Shown in pieces: positions 1 through 6,010 of a stretch of DNA of 6,964 nt; positions within the stretch are counted from its first letter, which is position 1; each line of letters opens with the position of its first letter. The notes beneath the pieces are model-generated. The model searched no databases and had not been told where the DNA came from. It saw nothing but the letters and a program-made list of their open reading frames with translations. Origin of the DNA: Roseburia sp. (GTDB lineage: Bacteria; Bacillota; Clostridia; Lachnospirales; Lachnospiraceae); NCBI GenBank assembly GCA_030844625.1, contig JAUUNJ010000131.1, positions 1-6,964 of the forward strand, in the 5' to 3' direction. The position numbers and the translations under genes were made by a program.

Positions 1-38
1 CGGACTTCCCTCGATAAAAAAGAATATGATTTGTGGCG

Positions 39-65
39 AAAGAAGTTCCTTCGGGAACTTCTTTT
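39..65 (+). terminator. Rho-independent terminator with UUCG loop
   Basis: Positions 40-49 (AAGAAGTTCC) pair perfectly with 54-63 (GGAACTTCTT) around a TTCG loop closed by C-G, an exceptionally stable tetraloop. A39-T64 and G38-T65 can extend the stem. A short T run (62-65) follows the hairpin on the + strand. It probably ends a gene lying mostly outside the window on the left, and it insulates the cassette that starts at about 216. Confidence 0.75.
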
Positions 66-77
66 CACTTACATAAA

Positions 78-99
78 AATGTCGGTTTGAATGTCGGTT
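78..99. repeat. Tandem 10-bp direct repeat (AATGTCGGTT)
   Basis: AATGTCGGTT occurs at 78-87 and again at 90-99, a 12-bp period with TG between the copies. It lies just after the terminator and before the AT-rich leader of the cassette. It could be an integrase arm-binding or attachment remnant, or chance. Nothing else in 66-203 is recognisable. Confidence 0.4.
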
Positions 100-203
100 A
101 GTTTATGATATTTGACTGCAATACATATTATGTGGTTGTACTTTTAATAATAATCGTATACCTTACCTAAATATGCATAGAAACCAGGTCGATTATAAAG
201 AAA

Positions 204-260
204 TAACATAAAAAATTGAAAAGTAACATAAAATATGTTATTATGAACGAAATTATGTTA
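204..260. promoter_or_regulatory. Four-site TAACATA operator array
   Basis: The 7-mer TAACATA occurs directly at 204-210 and 224-230, and as its reverse complement TATGTTA at 234-240 and 254-260. The inner pair forms a perfect inverted repeat with a 3-nt spacer. The outer pair is symmetric about the same centre (about 232), so the site centres are spaced 20, 10 and 20 bp. The array brackets the -35, covers the spacer, overlaps the -10, and ends just before the ribosome binding site of the 275-1225 gene. Characterised AbiEi antitoxins repress their own operon by binding inverted repeats at its promoter. The inference is that the winged-helix protein encoded immediately downstream binds here. 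Confidence 0.7.
216..244 (+). promoter_or_regulatory. Sigma-A type promoter of the accessory cassette
   Basis: TTGAAA (216-221) is followed by a 17-nt spacer and TATTAT (239-244). Transcription would start near 251 and give a short leader before the AAGGAG at 262-267. It is the only good promoter seen ahead of the five tightly packed + strand reading units, so it probably drives them all. It is embedded in the TAACATA array. Confidence 0.7.
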
Positions 261-274
261 CAAGGAGACGTCAT

Positions 275-1225
275 ATGCAAAAGCAATTAGAGCAGTATTT
301 CGGCTGCAAAGTAAAAATAGCAGAATACAAGAATAAATTACCATTGCCGATTTTTATGACTATGCATGAGATTACGATGGTTGAAATATATGGTGTTAAC
401 TTTGCCATAATAGATGTTATGAAGGAAACGGAGCTAAGTGTTGCTGCAATGAAAAAGCAGAAAGCAAAGTATGAGGAAGCATTGCAGTGCCCGGTAGCAT
501 ATGAAGTGGCGTTAAACAGCGTATCCATGAGAAATGCTCTGGTAAAAAGCGGAGTTCCGTTTGTGGATTTGCCGGGAAATGCATTTTTACCATTTATGGG
601 AATTATATTGCAGGATGTGTATCGCAAGCAGCTTGTCAAGGCAGATAAGATGATGCCTGCAACACAGATGGTGTTTCTTGAATTGTTATATATGGATGAT
701 GAGGAATCTGTGTTAAAAAGTGAAGTTGCGAACAAGCTGAATCTTACCAAGACATCCATTACAAGAGCAACAGCCCAATTAGAGGGAATGGGACTCATCC
801 GCCAGATGAAATCCAGAACAGAGATTGCTATTAAGAGAAATTACTCACGCAAAGAGTATTATGAAAATGCAAAAGCATATTTGATTAATCCGGTCCAGAA
901 AGAGATTACAATTATGCGATGTGAAGCAGCCTTTGAATCATTTAGCGCAGGAGAAACCGCTCTTAGTCAGGAGTCAGATTTGAATCCGCCTAGAATTGAG
1001 GAACGGGCAATCTATAAGGGCGAGGAAGTTGTTGACCAGTTGGAAATTGTGGATGCCAGATCGGAAGACATAGACGACTGCTTGAAGGTACAATTATGGA
1101 AATATAATCCTTTTTATTTTGCAAGAGAAGGGCGTGTTGATCCTGTTTCGCTTGCATGTACATTCAAAGGTAACGAAGATGAAAGAATAGAAATGAGTAT
1201 TGAGAAACTGTTGGAGGAATTATAA
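275..1225 (+). CDS. AbiEi/MarR-like winged-helix antitoxin-type regulator
   Basis: A 316-aa soluble protein. Residues about 127-190 look like a winged helix-turn-helix: a helix FLELLYM, then KSEVANKLNLTKTSITRATA as the helix-turn-helix, then LEGMGLIRQ and a basic wing. An N-terminal domain (1-125) of mixed alpha/beta character precedes it. The C-terminal domain (about 205-316) carries AGETALSQ, LNPPR, LWKYNP and DPVSLA, motifs I associate with proteins encoded beside AbiEii-type nucleotidyltransferases. The start is ATG 275, with AAGGAG at 262-267, 7 nt upstream. The stop abuts the ATG of the nucleotidyltransferase, a toxin-antitoxin-like arrangement. By analogy with type IV systems it would be the antitoxin and autorepressor, probably acting at the TAACATA array. 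The reading frame is intact although the partner is broken. The winged helix is well supported; the antitoxin role is inferred from context. Confidence 0.75.
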   Translation: MQKQLEQYFGCKVKIAEYKNKLPLPIFMTMHEITMVEIYGVNFAIIDVMKETELSVAAMKKQKAKYEEALQCPVAYEVALNSVSMRNALVKSGVPFVDLPGNAFLPFMGIILQDVYRKQLVKADKMMPATQMVFLELLYMDDEESVLKSEVANKLNLTKTSITRATAQLEGMGLIRQMKSRTEIAIKRNYSRKEYYENAKAYLINPVQKEITIMRCEAAFESFSAGETALSQESDLNPPRIEERAIYKGEEVVDQLEIVDARSEDIDDCLKVQLWKYNPFYFAREGRVDPVSLACTFKGNEDERIEMSIEKLLEEL

Positions 1226-1859
1226 ATGGTACCAGGGATCGACTCTTTTAGAGAAAAATTCAAAGATTATACGGATTATTACACTATTATCGGCGGAACT
1301 GCCTGTGATATTCTGCTCTCAGAGGCAGACTTGCCGTTTCGAGCGACAAAAGATATTGATATGATCCTGATTATGGAGGACAACTTCCCAGAATATGCAC
1401 TTTTACCGCTTCCCAGAAGGCAAATTCGGTTATCCTACTATGATTGAGTTGTTTTCAAGAAAGCCGGGATATCTTCTTGAAATTGAAGAGGGAATTATAC
1501 CGATTCATATTGATGATGATACTTCCAGTTTATCAGCGATTCTTCTGAACGATGACTATTATAAATTTATGATGTCCGGACGTAGAGTGGTTGATGGTAT
1601 TGGTGTTCTGGGAGCAGAGCATCTGATTCCATTCAAAATGTATGCGTGGATTAATCTTTTAGAACGAAAGAGAGCTGGCGAGCATGTCAATGAAAAGGAT
1701 TTAAAGAAGCATAAGTACGATGTATTCCGCTTGCTGCAGATTGTCACAGCTGGAACAAAAGTTGAATCAGAAGGGCTGGTGACAGAGAGTATACATAGAT
1801 ATATCGAGGAAATCAGTGTAATGATGGGTATTATAACCAGTCATCAGAGAAGTTTGTAG
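1226..1859 (+). pseudogene. AbiEii-type nucleotidyltransferase toxin, frameshifted
   Basis: The N-terminal part (1226 to about 1393) encodes an alternative-free nucleotidyltransferase core with IIGGTA (residues 21-26) and the metal-binding pair TKDIDMIL (D43, D45), the GG...DxD signature of the AbiEii/AbiGii superfamily. After NFPE (residues 53-56) this frame turns into unrelated residues and stops at 1445-1447. The rest continues in another frame from about 1395: HFYRF, GYPTMIELFSRKPGY, SSLSAILLND, LIPFKMYAWINLLERK, KHKYDVFRL. From memory of the family, about 20-25 residues are missing between the two parts, so I infer a deletion whose length is 2 more than a multiple of 3. The fragment from ATG 1395 lacks GG/DxD and has no well-placed ribosome binding site (GGAGGA at 1375-1380 is 14 nt away), so it should be inactive. 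The intact ATG 1226 has GGAGG 8 nt upstream and abuts the antitoxin stop. Confidence 0.8.
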
Positions 1860-2279
1860 ATGGCTTATCAAATTAAAGATCAAACGCGTCAAGGAGAATC
1901 TCAAAAAGGCGATGATGCTGGAGAGGTGGATATTCAAATTTGTGTGGATGGATTTCCAATTGTAATGATAGAAGCTCTTGTATTAGATTCATTGAAAAAG
2001 CAATACTTAGGTGATCACATCAATAAAGTGCTTACAAAGTATGATCCTAATGGATGTCCATATGCGGTTATAGTAATATATGCTACGATGGCTAGATTTG
2101 ACAGCTTTTATTCAAAATTCCTTGAATACTTAAATCAATATGAGTTTCCGTATGAAAAATTGTCGGATATATATGATGTTCCAACAGATTATACACAATA
2201 TCGTCATGCGCAGATAATTCTTTGCAGAAGCGGTCAGAATATAAGAGTTCACTTTATGGTTGCGCATATCAATAACTGA
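1860..2279 (+). CDS. Small protein with PD-(D/E)XK-like domain (possible fragment)
   Basis: A 139-aa soluble protein. It begins KDQTRQGES...AGEVDI, followed by a beta strand and MIEALVLDSL (residues 36-45), then DHINKVLTKYDPNG and AVIVIYA. A GExD motif (D24) followed by a strand ending in an acidic residue (E38) resembles the core of PD-(D/E)XK nuclease-like folds, but the usual lysine after the second acid is absent (EAL). I recall this DQT..G.S..GE.D..IEAL arrangement as the C-terminal domain of larger uncharacterised proteins, so this may be an orphaned domain or a decayed remnant. ATG 1860 directly follows the upstream TAG in the same frame; AGAGAAG (1846-1852) is a modest ribosome binding site. 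Nuclease activity is not established. Confidence 0.5.
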   Translation: MAYQIKDQTRQGESQKGDDAGEVDIQICVDGFPIVMIEALVLDSLKKQYLGDHINKVLTKYDPNGCPYAVIVIYATMARFDSFYSKFLEYLNQYEFPYEKLSDIYDVPTDYTQYRHAQIILCRSGQNIRVHFMVAHINN

Positions 2280-2309
2280 AGTTGAAATGTGTATTAAAAG
2301 CTATAAAAT

Positions 2310-2315
2310 GGAGGG
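2310..2315 (+). promoter_or_regulatory. Ribosome binding site fixing the TTG start at 2323
   Basis: GGAGGG lies 7 nt before TTG 2323. In-frame ATG codons further upstream (2260, 2287, 2308) either overlap the preceding gene or have no such site, and ATG 2308 overlaps this site itself. TTG 2323 is therefore the preferred start. Confidence 0.75.
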
Positions 2316-2322
2316 AAACAAT

Positions 2323-3789
2323 TTGAGTACTGTAAATGGGAATGTGGACAATAATGAAAAGTTCGTGTTGTTAGAGCTTGGTGTTGGTGAAGATGGATAT
2401 GAATTTGCTTCTGACATTAAAACAGCATTGAGTAATGCTGAGGAAGAATTAACGGATATTACTTTCAAACTTGAAGAGAGTATGGAGTCCTTAAAAATGC
2501 TTACTACGGATTGTGATAAGTCTGATTACATTTTAGCAGCATGTAGCGGAGCAATATGCGGAATATTAGATATTTTCCTTGTTGGTAAACCTGGAGAGTC
2601 GCCAATAGGGGATGTTACAGATAAGTGGTTTGAAAATCGAACAATGGATTTCGCTAAGATGTGTGGTTGGAATGATAAAGAAAATAATACTCTTTCGTCA
2701 GCAATTGAACACTTAGAAAAAAAGTTCAAGATCCCCTATGACCAAAGAGGTGCAGGTGATGCGGCTAGTTGGATATTTGACATTAATCCAAAGAACCATC
2801 ATTTTAAATCGCTTGGACACAATCCTACTTTATTAGGCTTATTCTTCTCCATTTTAGATCAATTTTGCAATACTTCTCATTTTGTATCAAACGGTGAACT
2901 TATCTCTTTACAGGAAGCAGACGGAAAATTCGAATTGAAAGGTAATGATGTACCAAGTAAACTATTCTGCGGATTTGCTAATTGGTTTGGCCATATTATT
3001 TCAGATATATCGGGTTCTTCTGGTACTAAAGGAAGGGGCATGGGAATACCATCACCGATATGGAGCTGGACGAATGATATAATTGCAATTAAAAGAAAAC
3101 AGAATATCCCTGTCGGAGAGTTTGACAAATCAATAAATGAACTGGCTCTTGAGATATACAAGCAAGGGTACGATGCAAGATTTCAAGTTGCTCAGGCAAT
3201 ACCGGTATTTATAAATGAACTTCTTGTAAGAGTTATTTATTCAGTAAGACGTTTGGTAAAATATTTTACTTCAACAAAAAGTGAAGATAGATCCTTTTCA
3301 TCGCTATGGAAGTCCTGCGAGCCATTTTCTAATGCAACAGTAAAAAGAATGCTTACTGTCGCGCATGGTACTTTTTGTCTGATTGATACGGGCGACGCAG
3401 TAGCTCGTGGATTCGTTTCAGGTGGTGGATCATTTAACGTTGCTGAATTTGCAATGCGACTTAATATTGTTGGAATTGGAAGATTTACTATTTCATTATA
3501 TGGGGAAGCTCATACAGGATTGAAACGTCACGCTCTTAAAGAAGATATAGTAGTAATTCATCGCCAAAAGATAATACTTGAGGATTATATTGAAGGGCTG
3601 AATTATCTGGCTGAAATATACGACGATAAGGAACTATTGTTATTTACTCAAGAATTCAGAGAAAGCGATATGTATATTCAGGCGTTTAAAAAGTCTATAT
3701 TATTAGCTCAAAAGAGACAGGTTCCGGATAATGTATTATTAAAAGACAAATCGGATATTGATTCCTATTTTATGGGAGGAAGTAAATAA
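2323..3789 (+). CDS. Uncharacterised multi-hydrophobic protein, membrane module part 1
   Basis: A 488-aa protein from TTG 2323 (a longer form from ATG 2260 is unlikely). Hydrophobic stretches occur near residues 68-88 (AACSGAICGILDIFLVG), 168-182, 213-228, 288-308 and 345-395, suggesting several membrane-embedded or re-entrant segments. The N-terminus (30-62) and C-terminus (400-470) are charged and helical. Clustered polar residues stand out: YDQRGAGD (139-146), NHHFKSLGHNP (158-168) and FANWFGHIISDISGSSG (218-234). The H-x(5)-H, then G-H-x(3)-D pattern between hydrophobic stretches is reminiscent of YdjM/DUF457 membrane metal hydrolases, but this is a weak likeness. I recognise it only as a conserved hypothetical of Firmicutes accessory regions. 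The next gene starts on the base after its stop, so the two are almost certainly co-translated and may form a complex. Confidence 0.65.
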   Translation: MSTVNGNVDNNEKFVLLELGVGEDGYEFASDIKTALSNAEEELTDITFKLEESMESLKMLTTDCDKSDYILAACSGAICGILDIFLVGKPGESPIGDVTDKWFENRTMDFAKMCGWNDKENNTLSSAIEHLEKKFKIPYDQRGAGDAASWIFDINPKNHHFKSLGHNPTLLGLFFSILDQFCNTSHFVSNGELISLQEADGKFELKGNDVPSKLFCGFANWFGHIISDISGSSGTKGRGMGIPSPIWSWTNDIIAIKRKQNIPVGEFDKSINELALEIYKQGYDARFQVAQAIPVFINELLVRVIYSVRRLVKYFTSTKSEDRSFSSLWKSCEPFSNATVKRMLTVAHGTFCLIDTGDAVARGFVSGGGSFNVAEFAMRLNIVGIGRFTISLYGEAHTGLKRHALKEDIVVIHRQKIILEDYIEGLNYLAEIYDDKELLLFTQEFRESDMYIQAFKKSILLAQKRQVPDNVLLKDKSDIDSYFMGGSK

Positions 3790-4911
3790 ATGAAATGCAA
3801 AAGGAAAACTAAACTTGAGATGGCTCAAGATAAAGCTCAAGCGGCAATAAATAAAACAAATGAAACAATTGAGGAGCTTGGGAATCATACAAGCAACTTG
3901 TATGATTCCTTAACTTCTATTCAAGATTCATTTGACAGAATTAGAAATGTACCAAATGATAAGAAATTGCAATATGAAGAATTAAAGAAGATTAGGCTGA
4001 ATTGGAGACTGCAGGCTGAGAAAATTGAAAAAGATTACCAAGTTGCTGCTGTGAAAAATGCCGGCGCAGGTGCTGCAGGTGCAAGTCTTGGAGTAGCTGT
4101 AGTAACTATGGGACCGACTGTTGCAATGGGTGTAGCTACAACTTTTGGAGTCGCATCAACAGGAACAGCAATCTCAGCATTGAGCGGAGCGGCAGCTACA
4201 AATGCAGCATTAGCCTGGCTTGGCGGAGGTGCACTTGCAGTTGGCGGAGGAGGTATGGCCGCAGGAGAAGCTTTTCTTGCACTTGCCGGGCCAGTTGGAT
4301 GGGCTATTGCAGGTGTTTCTCTTATTGCTAGTGGACTGTTTTTCTGGAAAAGCTCAAGTGATAAGAAACATCTTGAAAGTGTATTTATAGCAATAAGTGA
4401 AAGAGATATAAAATCGTATGAACTAGCTGTTGTTGAATTGAAGGAGCGTATCTCTCGAATTATTGATGAGAATGCTAAACTAAATGATGCTATATCCAAT
4501 ATAGCTACTTTGGGATTAGACTATAGTAAGATGACAGAAGCACAGCAATATGAGCTGGGCGCATACGTCAATTTGATGAATGCTTCAACACAGCTGTTAA
4601 TAAATCCAATCAAGGACCTTTCACCAAAATTCTCTATGACCGATTTAGATGGGTTTATGGCATGGAAAGATAGAAAAACAGATAAGAGTATTTACGAAGA
4701 TAATAAAGATTTTATTGTTTCGCTGGCCAATCTTTTGTATAAGATTGAGTTAGATGATAGAGAAAAAAAACTCTTATGGAAATCTCTGCGAAAGAACAAA
4801 AAAATGTTAAAGTCCATGGATATATCGAAAAAGGAATTTGATATGGATTTGATGAATGGTATTCTTGACGCGTTGAGATATAAATATATTCAAAACGAAA
4901 AATTAGTTTAG
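3790..4911 (+). CDS. Coiled-coil glycine-zipper membrane protein, module part 2
   Basis: A 373-aa protein. Residues 8-85 are highly charged, helical and probably coiled coil. Residues 91-186 form one long Gly/Ala-rich hydrophobic block (GAGAAGASLG, TGTAISALSGAAATNAALAW, LGGGALAVGGGGMAAGE, AGPVGWAIAG, ending GLFFW), room for about four packed transmembrane hairpins with glycine-zipper spacing. Residues 187-240 are again coiled-coil-like, and the C-terminus (250-373) is a charged helical domain. There is no signal peptide and no enzymatic motif. Glycine-zipper blocks occur in membrane-disrupting or channel-forming proteins, so an effector that acts on the inner membrane is plausible but inferred. 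ATG 3790 directly follows the upstream TAA, with GGGAGGA (3774-3780) 9 nt before it. Its exact family is not recognised. Confidence 0.7.
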   Translation: MKCKRKTKLEMAQDKAQAAINKTNETIEELGNHTSNLYDSLTSIQDSFDRIRNVPNDKKLQYEELKKIRLNWRLQAEKIEKDYQVAAVKNAGAGAAGASLGVAVVTMGPTVAMGVATTFGVASTGTAISALSGAAATNAALAWLGGGALAVGGGGMAAGEAFLALAGPVGWAIAGVSLIASGLFFWKSSSDKKHLESVFIAISERDIKSYELAVVELKERISRIIDENAKLNDAISNIATLGLDYSKMTEAQQYELGAYVNLMNASTQLLINPIKDLSPKFSMTDLDGFMAWKDRKTDKSIYEDNKDFIVSLANLLYKIELDDREKKLLWKSLRKNKKMLKSMDISKKEFDMDLMNGILDALRYKYIQNEKLV

Positions 4912-4913
4912 TG

Positions 4914-4931
4914 ATTATTCCGAAGAATAAT
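4914..4931. repeat. Small hairpin after the cassette
   Basis: ATTATTC (4914-4920) and GAATAAT (4925-4931) form a perfect 7-bp stem with a CGAA loop, 2 nt past the stop of the 3790-4911 gene. No T tract follows, so it is a weak terminator candidate; mRNA 3'-end protection is possible. Confidence 0.5.
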
Positions 4932-4943
4932 GATTGAATCCTA

Positions 4944-4976
4944 ATCGTTAAAAGGTTGTGGTCACTTTTTAACGAT
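4944..4976. repeat. 13-bp inverted repeat
   Basis: ATCGTTAAAAGGT (4944-4956) pairs with ACTTTTTAACGAT (4964-4976) with one G-T wobble and a 7-nt loop. It lacks a following T tract on either strand. TCGTTAA recurs at 5024-5030, so the arm sequence may be a protein-binding word rather than only an RNA hairpin. Confidence 0.6.
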
Positions 4977-4992
4977 AGCCTCAAAAATTAAG

Positions 4993-5021
4993 CGTATACG
5001 AATGGCCTAAATTCGTATACG
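4993..5021. repeat. 11-bp perfect inverted repeat, CGTATACGAAT arms
   Basis: CGTATACGAAT (4993-5003) and ATTCGTATACG (5011-5021) are perfectly inverted around GGCCTAA. Each arm begins with its own palindrome, CGTATACG. Such nested symmetry is typical of recombinase core sites and dimeric-regulator operators, not of ordinary terminators, and there is no T tract. No recombinase gene is in the window, so the role is open. Confidence 0.65.
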
Positions 5022-5040
5022 GTTCGTTAACGTTTGAAAG

Positions 5041-5080
5041 TTACACTTTGCCTCATTTTGCTTTATTTTGCGAAGTGTGA
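5041..5080. repeat. Imperfect inverted repeat with TTTGC repeats in the loop
   Basis: 5041-5051 (TTACACTTTGC) pairs with 5070-5080 (GCGAAGTGTGA) with two G-T wobbles; the 18-nt loop contains two TTTTGC words. It lies upstream of the phosphatase gene. The rest of 5081-5155 holds a near-tandem 10-mer (5131-5140 and 5141-5150, both ending GCGGC) and no convincing promoter. Confidence 0.5.
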
Positions 5081-5170
5081 CACACTAATTGTAAAAATGT
5101 TGAAATATGAAAAAGCCCAGAATAGTGCGCAAAACGCGGCAAACTGCGGCAATTTAGGAGGAATTTTTGA

Positions 5171-5668
5171 ATGATAAAAATACTTTTCATCTGTCACGGC
5201 AACATCTGTCGCAGCACCATGGCGCAGAGTGTATTCGCCCATCTGGCGGCGGAAGCAAGCATGGCAGATTATTTTGAAATTGATTCTGCGGCGACAAGCC
5301 GCGAAGAAATCGGAAACACGCCACACTACGGAACAGTAAGGAAACTTAAGGAAGAGAATATTCCGCTCATCCCGCACAGGGCGCGCCAGATGACGAGAAA
5401 CGATTATTTATACTATGACTATCTGATTGGCATGGATACTGCGAACATCCGTAACATGATAAAAATCGCCGGAGGCGAGGACAGTCAGGGAAAAATCTAC
5501 AAAATGCTGTCCTTTGCGGGATATGAACACACGCACAGGCTGTCGGAGGCAGGAGATGTCGCTGATCCGTGGTATACCGGAGATTTTGAGGCAACCTATC
5601 GGGATGTGAAAAATGGCTGTGAAGGTTTGCTGGCATATATAAAGGAAAACCACGAGTTTACATTGTAA
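5171..5668 (+). CDS. Low-molecular-weight protein tyrosine phosphatase
   Basis: A 165-aa cytoplasmic enzyme, the usual family length, that hydrolyses phosphotyrosine (possibly phosphoarginine) on proteins. The N-terminal P-loop CHGNICRS (C8 nucleophile, R14 phosphate binding) fits the C-x(5)-R-S signature, and DPWYTGDF near the C-terminus supplies the general acid D132. The middle has the expected HRARQ and YDYLIGMD segments of the family. AGGAGG (5156-5161) lies 9 nt before the ATG. In Firmicutes such enzymes act on exopolysaccharide tyrosine kinases or stress regulators, but no partner gene is visible here. Base composition is clearly richer in G+C than in the 275-4911 genes, suggesting resident DNA. 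It may be transcribed with the next gene, 51 bp downstream. Confidence 0.93.
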   Translation: MIKILFICHGNICRSTMAQSVFAHLAAEASMADYFEIDSAATSREEIGNTPHYGTVRKLKEENIPLIPHRARQMTRNDYLYYDYLIGMDTANIRNMIKIAGGEDSQGKIYKMLSFAGYEHTHRLSEAGDVADPWYTGDFEATYRDVKNGCEGLLAYIKENHEFTL

Positions 5669-5719
5669 TTTTTGCAGTTGAAAGTATAAGTAACCGGTGT
5701 TAGAGAAGAGAGGAGTATC

Positions 5720-5983
5720 ATGGAAACAAGAATTGCATTAATTGGAATTATTGTGGAGAATCCAGAATCAATCGAGGCGTTGAATCATCTTTTGCATGAA
5801 TATGGAAAGTATATTATTGGTCGAATGGGAATCCCATACAGAGAGCGTGAAGTAAACATTATCAGCGTGGCAATTGATGCGCCGCAGGATGTGATCAATG
5901 CTCTGTCAGGAAAAATCGGACGTTTGGATGGGATTGGAGCCAAAACCGTTTACTCAAATATCAAAGGAAAGAATGAAAAATAA
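5720..5983 (+). CDS. TM1266-like iron-only hydrogenase system regulator
   Basis: An 87-aa protein matching the small TM1266 family (putative iron-only hydrogenase system regulator), which has a ferredoxin-like/ACT-like fold related to the NikR C-terminal domain. Typical parts are the opening strand RIALIGIIVEN, the helix ALNHLLHEYGKYIIGRMGIPYRE, the strand VNIISVAIDAPQDVINALSGKIG and the closing GRLDGIGAKTVYS. The family usually lies near [FeFe]-hydrogenase maturation genes (hydE, hydF, hydG) and is thought to help regulate them; no biochemical activity is firmly known. None of those genes is in this window. GAGGAG (5710-5715) ends 4 nt before the ATG, a slightly short but workable spacing. 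Confidence 0.82.
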   Translation: METRIALIGIIVENPESIEALNHLLHEYGKYIIGRMGIPYREREVNIISVAIDAPQDVINALSGKIGRLDGIGAKTVYSNIKGKNEK

Positions 5984-6010
5984 AATCAGATGTGCCGGGC
6001 AAGATTATCT

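Noticed and set aside
1..90. Open frame at the left edge (ending KKFLRELLFTYIKMSV, stop at 88-90)
   Set aside because: It has no visible start, runs across the perfect UUCG-loop terminator at 39-65, and matches no family I recognise. A second frame is also open here, so coding is not supported.
1395..1859. A stand-alone 154-aa gene starting at ATG 1395
   Set aside because: It is the frame-displaced C-terminal half of the nucleotidyltransferase, lacks the catalytic motifs and has no well-spaced ribosome binding site; treated as part of the pseudogene.
2260..2322. Longer N-terminus for the 488-aa protein from ATG 2260
   Set aside because: It overlaps the preceding gene and has no ribosome binding site, while TTG 2323 has GGAGGG at 7 nt.
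4035..4499. Antisense open frame rich in Ala/Pro
   Set aside because: It is the complement of the Gly/Ala-rich membrane block of the 3790-4911 gene; low-complexity composition keeps the opposite frame open.
4914..4976. Classical terminator for the cassette
   Set aside because: Both hairpins lack a following T tract, so Rho-independent termination there is not supported.
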